DNA of 64,000 nucleotides from Prevotellaceae bacterium (GCA_031258195.1 JAIRNF010000056.1:62001-126000), one strand, 5' to 3'; positions 8,153-17,898 are shown, numbered from the stretch's first letter. Numbers and translations are program-made. Notes: generated by a model from the sequence alone, not told the origin.

Positions 8153-9325
8153 CTAAGGGCGAGTAAGAAGCGTTACCTTAGAATCGTCGGTTAGCTGCAT
8201 TGCGTTAAAATCAACGCCATCTATTAGTACTACATGAGGTTTTTTACCTATCTCAAAGCTACCTATATGCTCATCAAAGCCTAATGCTTTTGCACCTCCC
8301 ATAGTTGCCCACGCAAGCAGCTCTTCAAGGCTGACATCTCTAAAATACTTTCCTATAGTTTTTAGCTCTTCAAGTATAGATAAGGCTGTATTAGATGCAA
8401 GGCTATCGGTTCCGATAGCAATGTTGGCGCTCTTTTGCCTTAGCATATCAACCGGAGGCAACTGCTTTTCTATATACAAATTAGAGTTCGGGCAAAGCAC
8501 CCAGTGTGTATCTTTATTTTTAGCAACCGCAGCATCATAGTCTTCCGCAGAGGTATAAATATTATGTATCAGCAACAGCTTTATATCTTCCTTTAACTTA
8601 TCAAGAATACGGTATATAGAGGGTTTTCCGATCACTGTAGGCGGCACAAAATCATCAATAGCATACCGTCTGGAAAAAGCGCCTTTCCCATTGATAAAGT
8701 ACTCGTTCTCATCTTTACTTTCCTGATTATGAATAGAAAGGATACTTGATTTTTTTGTTTCTAAAACTACCATATCCAATAGCATATCCGACATAGAGTA
8801 TGGAGCATGAGGGGTAAGTGATGCCTTAAGCCCTCGCAGCATAGCTTGTGCAACTACCGCGGTACCTCTGTTAAAATGGCTTTCGGCAATAGCCGAATTA
8901 CTACCATATACTTCTATAAAGTTACGGTATGATATGGGACTGCTAACTTTTATATCGAAGCTGACGCTTGTATTCGAAATATCGCCAACCGCTATAATAC
9001 CATCAGCAAACATGCTGTTATCCGCTTTAAGTATTGCCGATATTTGTTCTTGCTCTTTCGGATGCTCGCGGCTATTCATATACTGAATAAATCCGAATAA
9101 ACTGGTATATTGAGGAATAGAACCCAGCATTGATGAGAGTTCGAGATGGCAATGCGCATTTACAAAGCCGGGGCAAAGAATACCATTATAAAACTCTACC
9201 GACTCTTCTTCGCCTTCAAGCCCACTAATAGCAAGAATCTCACCCTCATCGCTAAGGGTAAGCGCTCCATTCTTTATCGGCTTATCGACTATAGGAAATA
9301 TATAATGCGCTGCTATTTTTCTCAT
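8153..9325 (-). CDS. amidohydrolase, probable aminodeoxyfutalosine deaminase-like
   Basis: 390 residues from the ATG at 9325. A start at 9367 is possible in frame but would overlap the upstream gene and precede the conserved start (MRKIAAHYIFP). TIM-barrel metal-dependent deaminase motifs are present: HxH in GFVNAHCHLELS, then LTPHAPYSMS, HNQES, and the late Asp in IGTDSLASN. CPNSNLYIEKQLPP matches the family that deaminates nucleoside-like substrates. Because mqnA is also in this window, a role as the 6-amino-6-deoxyfutalosine deaminase of menaquinone synthesis is a good guess, but the motifs alone do not separate it from other chlorohydrolase-type enzymes. It starts just after the DUF4296 gene and is probably co-transcribed with it. 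Confidence 0.75.
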   Translation of the reverse strand: MRKIAAHYIFPIVDKPIKNGALTLSDEGEILAISGLEGEEESVEFYNGILCPGFVNAHCHLELSSMLGSIPQYTSLFGFIQYMNSREHPKEQEQISAILKADNSMFADGIIAVGDISNTSVSFDIKVSSPISYRNFIEVYGSNSAIAESHFNRGTAVVAQAMLRGLKASLTPHAPYSMSDMLLDMVVLETKKSSILSIHNQESKDENEYFINGKGAFSRRYAIDDFVPPTVIGKPSIYRILDKLKEDIKLLLIHNIYTSAEDYDAAVAKNKDTHWVLCPNSNLYIEKQLPPVDMLRQKSANIAIGTDSLASNTALSILEELKTIGKYFRDVSLEELLAWATMGGAKALGFDEHIGSFEIGKKPHVVLIDGVDFNAMQLTDDSKVTLLTRP

Positions 9326-9338
9326 ATAAACAAATCTT

Positions 9339-9869
9339 CTACCACCAAACCTTAATTGTATCACCAACTATTGATACATCGTAGTGAAAAAATTCTTCTA
9401 TTCCTTGAACCCCATCTCTACCTTGAAGTTCCCTCTTACTTTTAAACCCTTCTTCAATTTGGAGCCTTTCTTCAATTTGGATATCCTCCCTATCTTCCAA
9501 TTCTCTTATATTCGGGTTTTCAATATGTATATCACCGGACGCATACTGCTTTTGCATGTTTTTTAATTGCTGAATAACTTTATTATAAACACTTTCAAAC
9601 TCTCTGGGATTTTTCATATATTGATTAAGCGCTTCTCTAAAATCGGTAATGGTATAGCCATGCTTCTGCAAAATAGGAGTATATACTTGCGCAGAATCAA
9701 ATTCGTGAACACTAAATTCTTTCGACATTAAAATTCCATCTGCTAAATGAATATCAACAAGTATAGCAACCATTTTCTTTTCAGGTATGCCGAGCTTAAC
9801 TTTGCACGACATGACCAAAAAAAATAAAGATAATATCAGTATCCAGCAGATTATACTCTTTTTATTCAT
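9339..9869 (-). CDS. DUF4296 domain lipoprotein
   Basis: 176 residues. A lipoprotein signal (hydrophobic 5-20, lipobox VMSC with Cys22) is followed by the DUF4296 pattern: PEKKMVAILVDIHLADGIL, then YTPILQKHGYTITDF. The C-terminal third (about 115-165) is highly charged and partly repetitive, with several Glu-Asp/Glu-Arg-Leu-Gln-Ile repeats. The cellular role of the family is not established. It directly precedes the amidohydrolase on the same strand, and divergent from it lies the DNA glycosylase gene. Confidence 0.8.
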   Translation of the reverse strand: MNKKSIICWILILSLFFLVMSCKVKLGIPEKKMVAILVDIHLADGILMSKEFSVHEFDSAQVYTPILQKHGYTITDFREALNQYMKNPREFESVYNKVIQQLKNMQKQYASGDIHIENPNIRELEDREDIQIEERLQIEEGFKSKRELQGRDGVQGIEEFFHYDVSIVGDTIKVWW

Positions 9870-9980
9870 ACTTTTAAGTTCTGGAACAGCAAATATAGTA
9901 TTATATTGAAAAACTATATTGCTATATTTTCCTTTTTAGCCATAAATAAGGTTAGCCGTACAATAAATAATACATCTAAA

Positions 9981-10484
9981 ATGAATGTTGTACCGACAGA
10001 TTTTTTTAAACGCGACGCTCTCACAGTAGCCCCTGAACTGCTTGGAAAATATCTTGTACGTAAATATGAAAATGGAGAGATTGAACGTTTTAGAATTGTA
10101 GAAGTCGAAGCATATAGAGGACGCGAAGATTTAGCTTGCCATGCCAGCAAGGGACGTACTAAACGTACCGAAGTAATGTATAACACAGGCGGAAAGCTAT
10201 ATATGTACCTCATTTACGGTATGTACTGGATGCTAAACATTGTTACAGGTAAAAAAAACGAACCCCAAGCTATACTCATTAGAGGAGTAGAAGGGGCTAT
10301 AGGACCGGGACGATTAACCAAACGGCTCGTTCTGGACAAAAGCTTTTACGGCGAAGCAATCCCATCGTCAAGAATATGGATAGAAGACCACGGCGAGCAC
10401 CCAGCATATACAACTACGCCCCGTATAGGTATTGATTATGCAAAAAAGTGGAAAGATAAGCCGTGGAGATACATCGTAACGTAA
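9981..10484 (+). CDS. DNA-3-methyladenine glycosylase (AAG/MPG family)
   Basis: 167 residues from the ATG at 9981. The frame is open back to 9906, but only with a TTG start and a non-conserved stretch. The family removes alkylated and deaminated purines from DNA in base excision repair. Visible motifs are the catalytic-Glu segment VEVEAYRG, then DLACHASKGRTKRTEVMY, and YLIYGMYWMLNIVTG, followed by AILIRGVE and GPGRLTKRL. The sequence is somewhat shorter than most homologues but keeps all of these blocks. It is a single gene, with the DUF4296 operon divergent to the left and DUF2723 downstream on the same strand. Confidence 0.9.
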   Translation: MNVVPTDFFKRDALTVAPELLGKYLVRKYENGEIERFRIVEVEAYRGREDLACHASKGRTKRTEVMYNTGGKLYMYLIYGMYWMLNIVTGKKNEPQAILIRGVEGAIGPGRLTKRLVLDKSFYGEAIPSSRIWIEDHGEHPAYTTTPRIGIDYAKKWKDKPWRYIVT

Positions 10485-10532
10485 ATAAGCTGTCATTATT
10501 TATTGGTTATAGAGATACTTATAAAGTTTTTA

Positions 10533-10540
10533 TATTTTTG
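10533..10540 (+). promoter_or_regulatory. -7 promoter element for the DUF2723 gene
   Basis: TATTTTTG matches TAnnTTTG, 40 bases before the ATG at 10581. A TTGG at 10503 is too far (27 bases) to be a normal -33 partner. Confidence 0.4.
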
Positions 10541-10580
10541 TTGCTTAGTATTCTGAACGATAAATCCGTTATATCATCAT

Positions 10581-13500
10581 ATGAAAAGTTTTAAGACGCT
10601 CAACCTTTATACGGCATGGCTGGTTTTTGCCATAGCAGCAGTAACTTACTTAATGTGTATAGAGCCTACCGCCAGCCTTTGGGATTGTGGAGAGTTTATC
10701 TCGGCTGCTTATAAGCTGGAGGTTGGACACTCGCCGGGGGCACCTTTCTTTTTGCTGATGGGGAGATTCTTTACCCTTTTCGCTCCGGGTGTAGAGAATG
10801 TTGCCATAATGGTAAATATTATGTCGGCACTTGCAAGTGCATTCACTATACTTTTCTTGTTCTGGACAATTACGCATCTTTTCTGTAAGATGATAAGAAA
10901 ACGTGGAGATGAGCTTAACCCTACAGAGCTTATTCTATGCCTTGGCACAGGCATTGTGGGAGCCTTATCCTACACATTCTCCGATACGTTCTGGTTCTCT
11001 GCCGTTGAGGGAGAAGTTTACGCAACTTCTTCGCTTTTTACCGCCGTAGTATTTTGGGCAATACTAAAATGGGAAGATGTTGCTAACGAACCTTACGCCA
11101 ACCGCTGGCTAATACTTATAGCCTACTTAATGGGATTGTCAATAGGAGTTCACCTGCTCAACTTGCTGGCAATACCGGCTATTGTAATGGTGTACTACTT
11201 TAAAAAGTACAAATTCTCTGCATGGGGATGTACCAAAGCCGCTATTACCGCTATTCTAATTTTAGTTGCAATACTATATGGTATTATACCACTTTTACCG
11301 CTATTTGCATCTAAAGTTGAGCTGCTGTTTGTAAACAACTTCGGATTACCGATAAACTCAGGGCTGTTATTCTTCATCGCGCTAGCTATTGCTTTACTCA
11401 TTTTTGCTATATACTACACGCTGAAAAAAGGACGCGTTCTGGCAAATACAATAGCACTATGTACAGCTGTTATTTGCTTAGGGTATGGCAGCTATGCGAT
11501 GATCGTTATTCGTTCGTCGGCAAATCCGCCAATGGATCAGAATAACCCAGACAACATGTTTTCGCTAATGTCGTACCTAAATCGCGATCAATACGGTACG
11601 ACACCATTGCTTTATGGCTACTACTATAACGCCCCTCTTGATTATAGCAGCCCTTGCGAAATTAAAGATACGTACGCTAAGGTTGGCGATAAGTACGAAA
11701 AAGTTGAGGAAAAATTGGAGTATAAATATATGCCCCAGTTTAAGACCATATTCCCACGTATGTATAGCAGCTCCGACGAGCATGTTATGGTATATAAAGC
11801 TTGGGGAGGATCAGGCGGGCATCCGGTAAAAGGCGACAGAAATAGCTATATGACCGATAACGAGGGGTATGTAGTTGATAGAGATGGAGAGCGACTTTTA
11901 AAGCCGACATTTGGTAATAATCTTAGCTACTTCTTCAGCTATCAGGTTAACTGGATGTACTGGCGTTATTTCCTATGGAACTTCTCCGGTCGCCAGAACG
12001 ATTTGCAAGGTCACGGCGATCCGCTGAGAGGCAACTGGATTACCGGAATTAAATTTCTAGACGATGCTCGTTTAGGTAGTCAAGATAAGGAAGATTTGCC
12101 CGAATATTTAGCCAACAACAAAGGTCATAACAAGTACTATATGCTGCCTTTATTGCTTGGGCTTATCGGAATTGTTGTACACCTTATGGCTAATAAAAAA
12201 GACTTTACCGTAGTACTGCTTCTATTCTTTTTTACCGGTTTGGCAATTGTTGTATATCTCAACCAAACGCCCTATCAGCCAAGAGAAAGAGATTATGCCT
12301 ATGCAGGTTCTTTCTACGCATTTGCCATTTGGATCGGGCTTGGGGTAGTCGGTGTTTACGCCTTAACTAAAAAGCTGTTGCCTTCGAGAGCTGCCGCAAT
12401 TTCTTCTACCGTTGTCTCGTTATTAGCCGTACCGGTGCTTATGACTAGTGAAAACTGGGACGATCACGACAGATCGGGGAGATATCTGTTAAACGATTTT
12501 GGCTACAATATGCTAAACTCCAGCCTTCCTAATTCTGTTATTTTCACATACGGAGATAGCGACACGTTTGCCGGATGGTACTGCCAAGAAGTTGAAGGTG
12601 TGAGAACAGATGTCAGAGTTTCAAACGTATCATACCTATATTCCGATTGGTACTACGAGCAAATGATGCGCAAGACGTATGAGTCTGACGCCCTAAAAAC
12701 TTCTGCCACACCCGAGAGTATCGCAGGTTCGCGAAGAAACGTTATAGGCGTTGATCATCGTGTTGATGGTGTTTACACCTTCAAGTCGGCATTAGATTTT
12801 GTAATGTTGGAGAATCCGAAAGCAAAAACGATGAGCCCCTACTACCCCAGACCTGTTAGCTACTTCCCAATTGACACCGTAATGTTAGATTTCGATATTA
12901 ACCGATTAAAGAAGGCTGGTGTCGTTCCTGATACTGTTAGCGAAGAAAACATTCGTAAACCTTATATTATTAATCTGGATAAATCGATGTATGGGAAAAA
13001 TCAGCTGGCTATCTTCGATATTATTGTAAATAACTACAACGACAGACCGATTTATTTCTTTAATACTCCTTCCAGCTTTAGTAGCGAGTTTGCTCCTTAC
13101 GTTCAGACTTCCGGCTTAGCAAAAACCATAACTCCGTACGTAAGTCCGACACGTGTTGACACAGAGCGATCTTACGACTTATTTATGAATAAATTCCGTT
13201 TCCGTGGACTAAATGATAGCAGTATATATGTAGATGAGTCGGTATTGCGACAGATTGTTGTTTACAGAACTTGCTTTATTCAACTTGTCGAAGCTCTTAT
13301 AAAAGAAGAGAGATACGAAAAAGCAAAAAATATTCTGGATAAGTGCGTAGAAGTAATGCCACTATTCATGGAACCTTATTCAGAGTATGTGGTTCCTATT
13401 GGACGGCTATATGCACGCATGGGCGAAGCTGCAAAAGCCGAGGACATCTTATCTAAAACGTTGGCTGAAGTGCAAAAAGAGCTTAAGCTGTACGCTTCGT

Positions 13501-13664
13501 TCCCTCAAAAAGAATGGTACACATTGGCTCGCGACATCTGGGTTTCTCTTAAAGCGTTAGATAGTATTTACAGCATAGCTACAGATTATAAATATAGCAT
13601 ACAGCAAGAGGCGCATAATGTATATGCAACGTACAGCCCTATATTCGCACCGCTATTTAGATAA
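10581..13664 (+). CDS. DUF2723 multi-membrane GT-C-like glycosyltransferase with TPR-like tail
   Basis: 1027 residues. The N-terminal half has about ten membrane helices. The first loop carries the acidic motif typical of the family (SLWDCGEFISAAYKLEVGH, then SPGAPFFLLMGR), resembling the catalytic Asp loop of GT-C enzymes of the O-mannosyltransferase type that use lipid-linked sugars. A large soluble region follows (about 310-510 and after 640, including TPYQPRERDYAYAGSFYAFA), and the C-terminus (about 900-1000) looks helical and TPR-like. Bacteroidota O-glycosylate many secreted proteins, and this family is a candidate transferase, but the substrate is not shown. The deacetylase gene starts three bases after the stop, so the two form an operon. 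Confidence 0.85.
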   Translation: MKSFKTLNLYTAWLVFAIAAVTYLMCIEPTASLWDCGEFISAAYKLEVGHSPGAPFFLLMGRFFTLFAPGVENVAIMVNIMSALASAFTILFLFWTITHLFCKMIRKRGDELNPTELILCLGTGIVGALSYTFSDTFWFSAVEGEVYATSSLFTAVVFWAILKWEDVANEPYANRWLILIAYLMGLSIGVHLLNLLAIPAIVMVYYFKKYKFSAWGCTKAAITAILILVAILYGIIPLLPLFASKVELLFVNNFGLPINSGLLFFIALAIALLIFAIYYTLKKGRVLANTIALCTAVICLGYGSYAMIVIRSSANPPMDQNNPDNMFSLMSYLNRDQYGTTPLLYGYYYNAPLDYSSPCEIKDTYAKVGDKYEKVEEKLEYKYMPQFKTIFPRMYSSSDEHVMVYKAWGGSGGHPVKGDRNSYMTDNEGYVVDRDGERLLKPTFGNNLSYFFSYQVNWMYWRYFLWNFSGRQNDLQGHGDPLRGNWITGIKFLDDARLGSQDKEDLPEYLANNKGHNKYYMLPLLLGLIGIVVHLMANKKDFTVVLLLFFFTGLAIVVYLNQTPYQPRERDYAYAGSFYAFAIWIGLGVVGVYALTKKLLPSRAAAISSTVVSLLAVPVLMTSENWDDHDRSGRYLLNDFGYNMLNSSLPNSVIFTYGDSDTFAGWYCQEVEGVRTDVRVSNVSYLYSDWYYEQMMRKTYESDALKTSATPESIAGSRRNVIGVDHRVDGVYTFKSALDFVMLENPKAKTMSPYYPRPVSYFPIDTVMLDFDINRLKKAGVVPDTVSEENIRKPYIINLDKSMYGKNQLAIFDIIVNNYNDRPIYFFNTPSSFSSEFAPYVQTSGLAKTITPYVSPTRVDTERSYDLFMNKFRFRGLNDSSIYVDESVLRQIVVYRTCFIQLVEALIKEERYEKAKNILDKCVEVMPLFMEPYSEYVVPIGRLYARMGEAAKAEDILSKTLAEVQKELKLYASFPQKEWYTLARDIWVSLKALDSIYSIATDYKYSIQQEAHNVYATYSPIFAPLFR

Positions 13665-13667
13665 GCT

Positions 13668-14285
13668 ATGTACTTTAGACCGCCTAAGTTATTAAAGCGT
13701 TTGTTCCCTTCTTTAATCTGGAATTTTCCGGAAGAAGAAGTAGGACGTACTATCTTTCTTACTTTCGACGATGGACCTACGCCCGAAGTTACACCGCGGG
13801 TATTAGATACGCTTGATAAGTATGAGGCAAAGGCTACGTTCTTTTGTTTGGGAAAAAATGTAGAACAGCATCCCGAAGTATATAACGAGATACGCGGAAG
13901 GGGGCATGCTGTGGGCAGCCACTCATACAGCCATCAAAAAGGATGGGGAATGAGCCTTAGCCGCTACATTGAAGACTATAATTTTTCCGATTCTTTTATC
14001 GAGACGAACCTAATTCGCCCACCCTATGGTAGAATAACGCCCAGGCAGGCAAAGGTTTTAAGCGAACGATATAAAATTATAATGTGGGACGTTTTAACGC
14101 ACGATTATAGCAGAACCGTATCACGTAAAGGTTGTTTAAAAGCCGTAACAAAGCATGCCAGACCCGGGTCTATCATTGTTTTCCATGACTCTAAAAAAGC
14201 TGAAAAGAATCTTATATATGCGCTTCCTCGCGCGTTGGAGTTTTTGAAAAAAGAAGGCTACGAATGTCGGCGTATAGAGCTGTAA
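13668..14285 (+). CDS. polysaccharide deacetylase (NodB/CE4 family)
   Basis: 205 residues. NodB-fold metal-dependent deacetylase with all five motifs: TFDDGPTPEVTP (catalytic Asp-Asp), the metal motif HSYSH, RPPYGR, WDVLTHDYS, and IIVFHDS near the end. It acts on N- or O-acetyl sugars of glycans or peptidoglycan. There is no signal peptide or clear membrane anchor, so the site of action is uncertain. It is coupled to the DUF2723 gene (three-base gap), which suggests that the two work on the same glycan. A palindromic repeat follows. Confidence 0.88.
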   Translation: MYFRPPKLLKRLFPSLIWNFPEEEVGRTIFLTFDDGPTPEVTPRVLDTLDKYEAKATFFCLGKNVEQHPEVYNEIRGRGHAVGSHSYSHQKGWGMSLSRYIEDYNFSDSFIETNLIRPPYGRITPRQAKVLSERYKIIMWDVLTHDYSRTVSRKGCLKAVTKHARPGSIIVFHDSKKAEKNLIYALPRALEFLKKEGYECRRIEL

Positions 14286-14314
14286 AGTAGAACCTAACAA
14301 CCTACCGATAAGAA

Positions 14315-14404
14315 TCATGTCATTCCGACCATAGGGAGAAATCTGCCAATAAGCAACATTACACCAAGTAAGCAGATGTCTCGCTTTCGTTCGACATGAC
14401 GAAA
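14315..14404. repeat. imperfect palindromic repeat, GTCATTTC family
   Basis: About 90 bases between the convergent deacetylase and Crp/Fnr genes. The left arm starts TCATGTCATTCCGACC and contains AGGGAGAAATCTGC. The right arm is GCAGATGTCTCGCTTTCG followed by TTCGACATGACG. Several mismatches exist between the arms. It is related to the perfect copies at 22847 and 27248. Confidence 0.7.
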
Positions 14405-14446
14405 AAAACAAGGTTCTTTAGGTAGCTTCTTACAGAAAAACCCTTC

Positions 14447-15148
14447 TTATCCTCGTTCGCTAATCTTTTCTAAGCGTGGCAAATCGAGTATTTTTATCTT
14501 CCGTCCGTCCAGCGATATAATATTTTCTTCGCTAAAGTTAGATAAGGTACGTATAGCGTTAGATGTGGTCATGTTCGAAAGGTTTGCCAAATCTTCACGT
14601 AAAAGGTAAATCTTTAAAGTTTTTCCATCGGGTTCTAAGCCATATGTGTCTTTAAGAAAGATTAAAGACTCGGCAAGCCTTCCTCTAATATGCTTTTGGG
14701 TTAATGTAACTGTTCGGCTGTTAGAAAACCCTAACTCTGTAGCAAGCCCTTTCAAAATATCCAACGTAAGACCTACGTTAGAACGAAGTATATCGTACAG
14801 ACAAGATTTATCTACCGTTGCAATAATAGAGTTCTCAATTGTTTGAGCCGATGCTATATGATTCTCTTCTGCAAATAGCGCCCTAAACCCGAATAATCCT
14901 ACAGGTTTTGCCATTCGTACTATTTGGTCTCTACCTCCTACCCCTTCTTTAAACACTTTCACCTTACCTTTTACCAGAACAATTAAGCCGGTTGGTCTTT
15001 CTCCTTCCTTATATACCATTTCGTTCTTACGACAGTTGGTAAAAGTTGTATGCTGCTTCATAAACTCTTTTTCTTCTTCCCTAAGCTTAGGAAAGAGAGT
15101 AAAAACAGCACTCATACACTTATTGAAGTCTATTGGATTTTGGTTCAT
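14447..15148 (-). CDS. Crp/Fnr family transcriptional regulator
   Basis: 233 residues. The N-terminal cyclic-nucleotide-binding-type beta roll is at about 20-130 (RPTGLIVLVKGKVKVFKEG, GLFGFRALFAEENHIASAQ). A long dimer helix follows, then a winged helix-turn-helix at about 165-220 (LREDLANLSNMTTSNAIRTLSNF). Two cysteines lie in the N-terminal part (in FNKCMSAVF and TNCRKNE), but there is no FNR-type four-cysteine set, so an iron-sulfur sensor is unlikely. Ligand and targets are unknown. It is a single gene with its own well-formed promoter, and nadE ends on the same strand just upstream. Confidence 0.88.
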   Translation of the reverse strand: MNQNPIDFNKCMSAVFTLFPKLREEEKEFMKQHTTFTNCRKNEMVYKEGERPTGLIVLVKGKVKVFKEGVGGRDQIVRMAKPVGLFGFRALFAEENHIASAQTIENSIIATVDKSCLYDILRSNVGLTLDILKGLATELGFSNSRTVTLTQKHIRGRLAESLIFLKDTYGLEPDGKTLKIYLLREDLANLSNMTTSNAIRTLSNFSEENIISLDGRKIKILDLPRLEKISERG

Positions 15149-15172
15149 AAACAGAAAATATGTTTTTCAACA

Positions 15173-15203
15173 CAAATCTACGTGAAATTTTCTGATTTAA
15201 CAA
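15173..15203 (-). promoter_or_regulatory. promoter of the Crp/Fnr regulator
   Basis: On the minus strand TTG (15201-15203), 20 bases, then TAGATTTG (15173-15180). This fits the Bacteroidota primary sigma consensus TTTG-N19-21-TAnnTTTG with one -33 base lacking, 25 bases before the ATG. Confidence 0.65.
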
Positions 15204-15230
15204 GAAAGCACATTCGAAATATGTGCAGAA

Positions 15231-16070
15231 TTACACCCATTTATACTCTGCCACCAATGGTTTAGATGAAGCTTTAATAATAGGGGGGCACTGAAGGGCT
15301 TTAAATTTATTGGATTTTGTTAACGCCGACACTCTGCCTACCAACTTCTTATCTATTCCGTTATTGATAATTTCTTCTTCTGATAGTCCCTGCTCATTAA
15401 GCATAAAAAGGATGGCGTCCAGCTCTTCATATTCGGGTAATGAATCAGAATCCTTCTGATCATGACGAAGCTCAGCAGATGGCGCTTTCGTAATAATATT
15501 AACCGGAATCAGCTCTTTATTACGATTAATAAACCTCGCAAGGTCGTATGCCTGTGTTTTATAAACATCACCTAATACAGATACGGCACCACATAGGTCT
15601 CCGTATAGCGTACCATAGCCCACAGACAGCTCGCTTTTATTACTGGTATTAAGTAAAATATGACCACACGTATTCGACAGCGCCATCAATAGCGTACCAC
15701 GTATTCGGGCTTGCAAATTCTCCTCCGCTACGTCATGCTCTTTACCTTTAAAAACAGGCGATAACGATCTATTAAACTCCTTAAAAATAGGCGTAATCTC
15801 AATTATATCATAGTCAACATTCAGGATATCCGCCATTTGTACCGCATCGGTAATCGAATGTACGGTAGAGTATTCTGAGGGCATCAGCAACGCTTTTATA
15901 TTTTTCGCACCTAAAGCATCTACTGCCAACGCCAAAACAACAGCAGAATCAAGTCCGCCCGATAAGCCGAGAGTTGCCTTTTTAGTATTTAACGATGAAA
16001 AAAAACGCTGTAGCCCCTCTACCAACAGCCTGTATATTTCTTCTGTGCTTTTCTCAAACCTCACATTCAT
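15231..16070 (-). CDS. nadE: NAD+ synthetase
   Basis: 279 residues. It adenylates and amidates nicotinic acid adenine dinucleotide to NAD+. The PP-loop motif is SGGLDS (37-42), followed by LVxxMPSxYS-type recognition (ALLMPSEYSTVHS) and NLQARIRG, then LLNTSNKSELSVGYGTLYGDLCG. The C-terminal motif is around KAPSAELRHDQKD and DSLPEYEELDAIL. There is no N-terminal nitrilase domain, so it should use ammonia or a separate glutaminase. On the minus strand TAAATTTG (16132-16139) 60 bases upstream could be its -7 element. The stop lies 27 bases before the promoter of the Crp/Fnr gene. Confidence 0.93.
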   Translation of the reverse strand: MNVRFEKSTEEIYRLLVEGLQRFFSSLNTKKATLGLSGGLDSAVVLALAVDALGAKNIKALLMPSEYSTVHSITDAVQMADILNVDYDIIEITPIFKEFNRSLSPVFKGKEHDVAEENLQARIRGTLLMALSNTCGHILLNTSNKSELSVGYGTLYGDLCGAVSVLGDVYKTQAYDLARFINRNKELIPVNIITKAPSAELRHDQKDSDSLPEYEELDAILFMLNEQGLSEEEIINNGIDKKLVGRVSALTKSNKFKALQCPPIIKASSKPLVAEYKWV

Positions 16071-16186
16071 AGTAGCTATCTGATTAATTGTCTCTTAATG
16101 CTCTGTTATATTATTAGTAGATTATTGCTGACAAATTTATAAATTTACCTCTTCTAACTTATCAGCTTACAAATAAAAAATACACT

Positions 16187-17188
16187 ATGTACAAAAATAT
16201 CATTGTTCTACTTTCTGCCATTATACTATGGGGTTGTGGAGGCAACGATCCGAAACTTAATGATGATAATACTGCTGAAATGCTACCTGGTAAGCTAATC
16301 CGTTTTGATAAAGAGCTATTCGCTATAAATCCCGATAATATTTCCACACAAATAGAACCGCTAATCCAGAAATATGGAACTTTTTTTGAGCTATACTGTA
16401 CTGGCATACTTGGCATAGCACATCCCTCAGACCCTGTTTTCGAAGAGCAACTATACTCATTTTTTACCAACGACGTTATAATGGAGGCGCACAAAAAAGT
16501 GGCGGCTTCTTTTACAGACGTATCAGACATAAACATAGAGCTGGAAGCCGGATTTAAACGGTACTCCGAAATATTTAACGACAAGCCTATACCTAAAGTT
16601 TACAGCTACATATCCGGTTTTAATCAGGCGCTAATGCTAACAGACGACGCCGTTGGTGTCTCGTTGGATATGTTTTTAGGTCAGAACGACTCTATTTATA
16701 CCGATCTTAGCTTTCCGCGATATAAGCAGAAAAATTTATATAGAGAACGTATTCCGCTAAACGTAATAACAGCATGGGCTATTGGTGAATTTTACTGGGA
16801 TAAAATGGGACAAACCCTACTTGCGACAATGATATACGAAGGCAAGCTTACATATCTCGGAAAAACCATGCTACCAAAAACAGCCGATACAACTCTTTTT
16901 GGTTTCAGAGGCGAGGAACTTCAATGGTGCCTTGACAATGAGAAATATATGTGGGTTGAGCTGGTAGAGAACAGGCTGCTATTCGAGACCAGCTATACCA
17001 CAGTTAAGCGCATGACGGAAGATGGTCCGTTTACACCTAATATCTCCGGTTCGCCGGGAAAAGCGCCTAACTGGATTGGCTACCGTATTGTAGAACAATA
17101 CATGAAGCAAAGCAGCTCTACCCTTCCGGGGCTAATGGCAGATAATGATTACAGAAAAATACTGGAAGTGTCGGCTTACAACCCTTAA
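16187..17188 (+). CDS. GldB-like lipoprotein
   Basis: 333 residues. Lipoprotein signal with lipobox (IILWGCGG, Cys17), then a family pattern beginning KLIRFDKELFAI and YGTFFELYCTGILGI. Conserved blocks include SYISGFNQALMLTDDAVGVSLDMFLGQND and ending in WIGYRIVEQYM. The GldB family is named for gliding motility in Flavobacteria, but it is widespread in non-gliding Bacteroidales, where its role is unknown. No other gld genes are near it. The C-terminal four bases overlap the convergent AlbA_2 gene. Confidence 0.85.
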   Translation: MYKNIIVLLSAIILWGCGGNDPKLNDDNTAEMLPGKLIRFDKELFAINPDNISTQIEPLIQKYGTFFELYCTGILGIAHPSDPVFEEQLYSFFTNDVIMEAHKKVAASFTDVSDINIELEAGFKRYSEIFNDKPIPKVYSYISGFNQALMLTDDAVGVSLDMFLGQNDSIYTDLSFPRYKQKNLYRERIPLNVITAWAIGEFYWDKMGQTLLATMIYEGKLTYLGKTMLPKTADTTLFGFRGEELQWCLDNEKYMWVELVENRLLFETSYTTVKRMTEDGPFTPNISGSPGKAPNWIGYRIVEQYMKQSSSTLPGLMADNDYRKILEVSAYNP

Positions 17189-17826
17189 TCGGTATTAACG
17201 ACAGAAAAATAGGTATTGGTATCTGTGGTTTCTATGCTCACCAGCTGGGCTAAGATAAGTTCGATAAGTATTTCTTCCACCTCTTTTTCCGAGCTGAATG
17301 CTTTTTTGCTTAGCTGGAGCAGTGTAAGCTTTTCGTTAATTCGTAGTGCATCTAAAACCGCATCATACTTATGTGAATAGACAAAGGGCTTAGGCTGTTT
17401 ACTTGCTTTTTTTTTCCATACTTTAACTTGTATCGGACTGGCAATAAAATTCTCGTCCTTAACTCTGATATATGCCGTATACTTACCATTTTTATCGGGA
17501 GCCAGATGCGGACGCTTATCGCTCTTTTGTACTATAACCTCAAGTACTACTTTTCCGCTTATCTGCCAGCGCTGTACTTCTAACTTTACCGATGGTTTAC
17601 AGTATAAATCCGCCGCGGATTCCATCATGTAATATTCTTCATCGCTATTTACCCCAACAATGCGTCCGTTATCTTTTACACCTAGCAGTAAAGTTCCGCC
17701 ATCGGTATTAGCAAAAGCGGCTAGCGTGCGTGCAATTTTTTTAGAGTCGTTTACGGCAAACTTAAAGTCTAGCCGTTGATGTTCGCCTTGCTCGATAAGC
17801 TTGTTTATATATTCGTTTACATCCAT
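17185..17826 (-). CDS. AlbA_2 (Schlafen-like) DNA-binding domain protein
   Basis: 213 residues. The N-terminal AlbA_2 domain is at about 10-125: HQRLDFKFAVNDSKKIARTLAAFAN, then GGTLLLGVKDNGRIVG and HLAPDKNGKYTAYIRVKDEN. A C-terminal helical segment at about 145-205 looks like a winged helix (ALRINEKLTLLQLSKKAFSSE). Such proteins are putative transcription or nucleic-acid-binding regulators. The target is unknown. Gene is convergent with the GldB-like gene (4-base overlap of the ends) and divergent from dtd. Confidence 0.8.
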   Translation of the reverse strand: MDVNEYINKLIEQGEHQRLDFKFAVNDSKKIARTLAAFANTDGGTLLLGVKDNGRIVGVNSDEEYYMMESAADLYCKPSVKLEVQRWQISGKVVLEVIVQKSDKRPHLAPDKNGKYTAYIRVKDENFIASPIQVKVWKKKASKQPKPFVYSHKYDAVLDALRINEKLTLLQLSKKAFSSEKEVEEILIELILAQLVSIETTDTNTYFSVVNTD

Positions 17827-17898
17827 TCTTTAAAAAATCACGCTTCAAATTGAAGCGTAAAATTACTATACCTAAGTCGCAATAAAAAATTTGTCTGT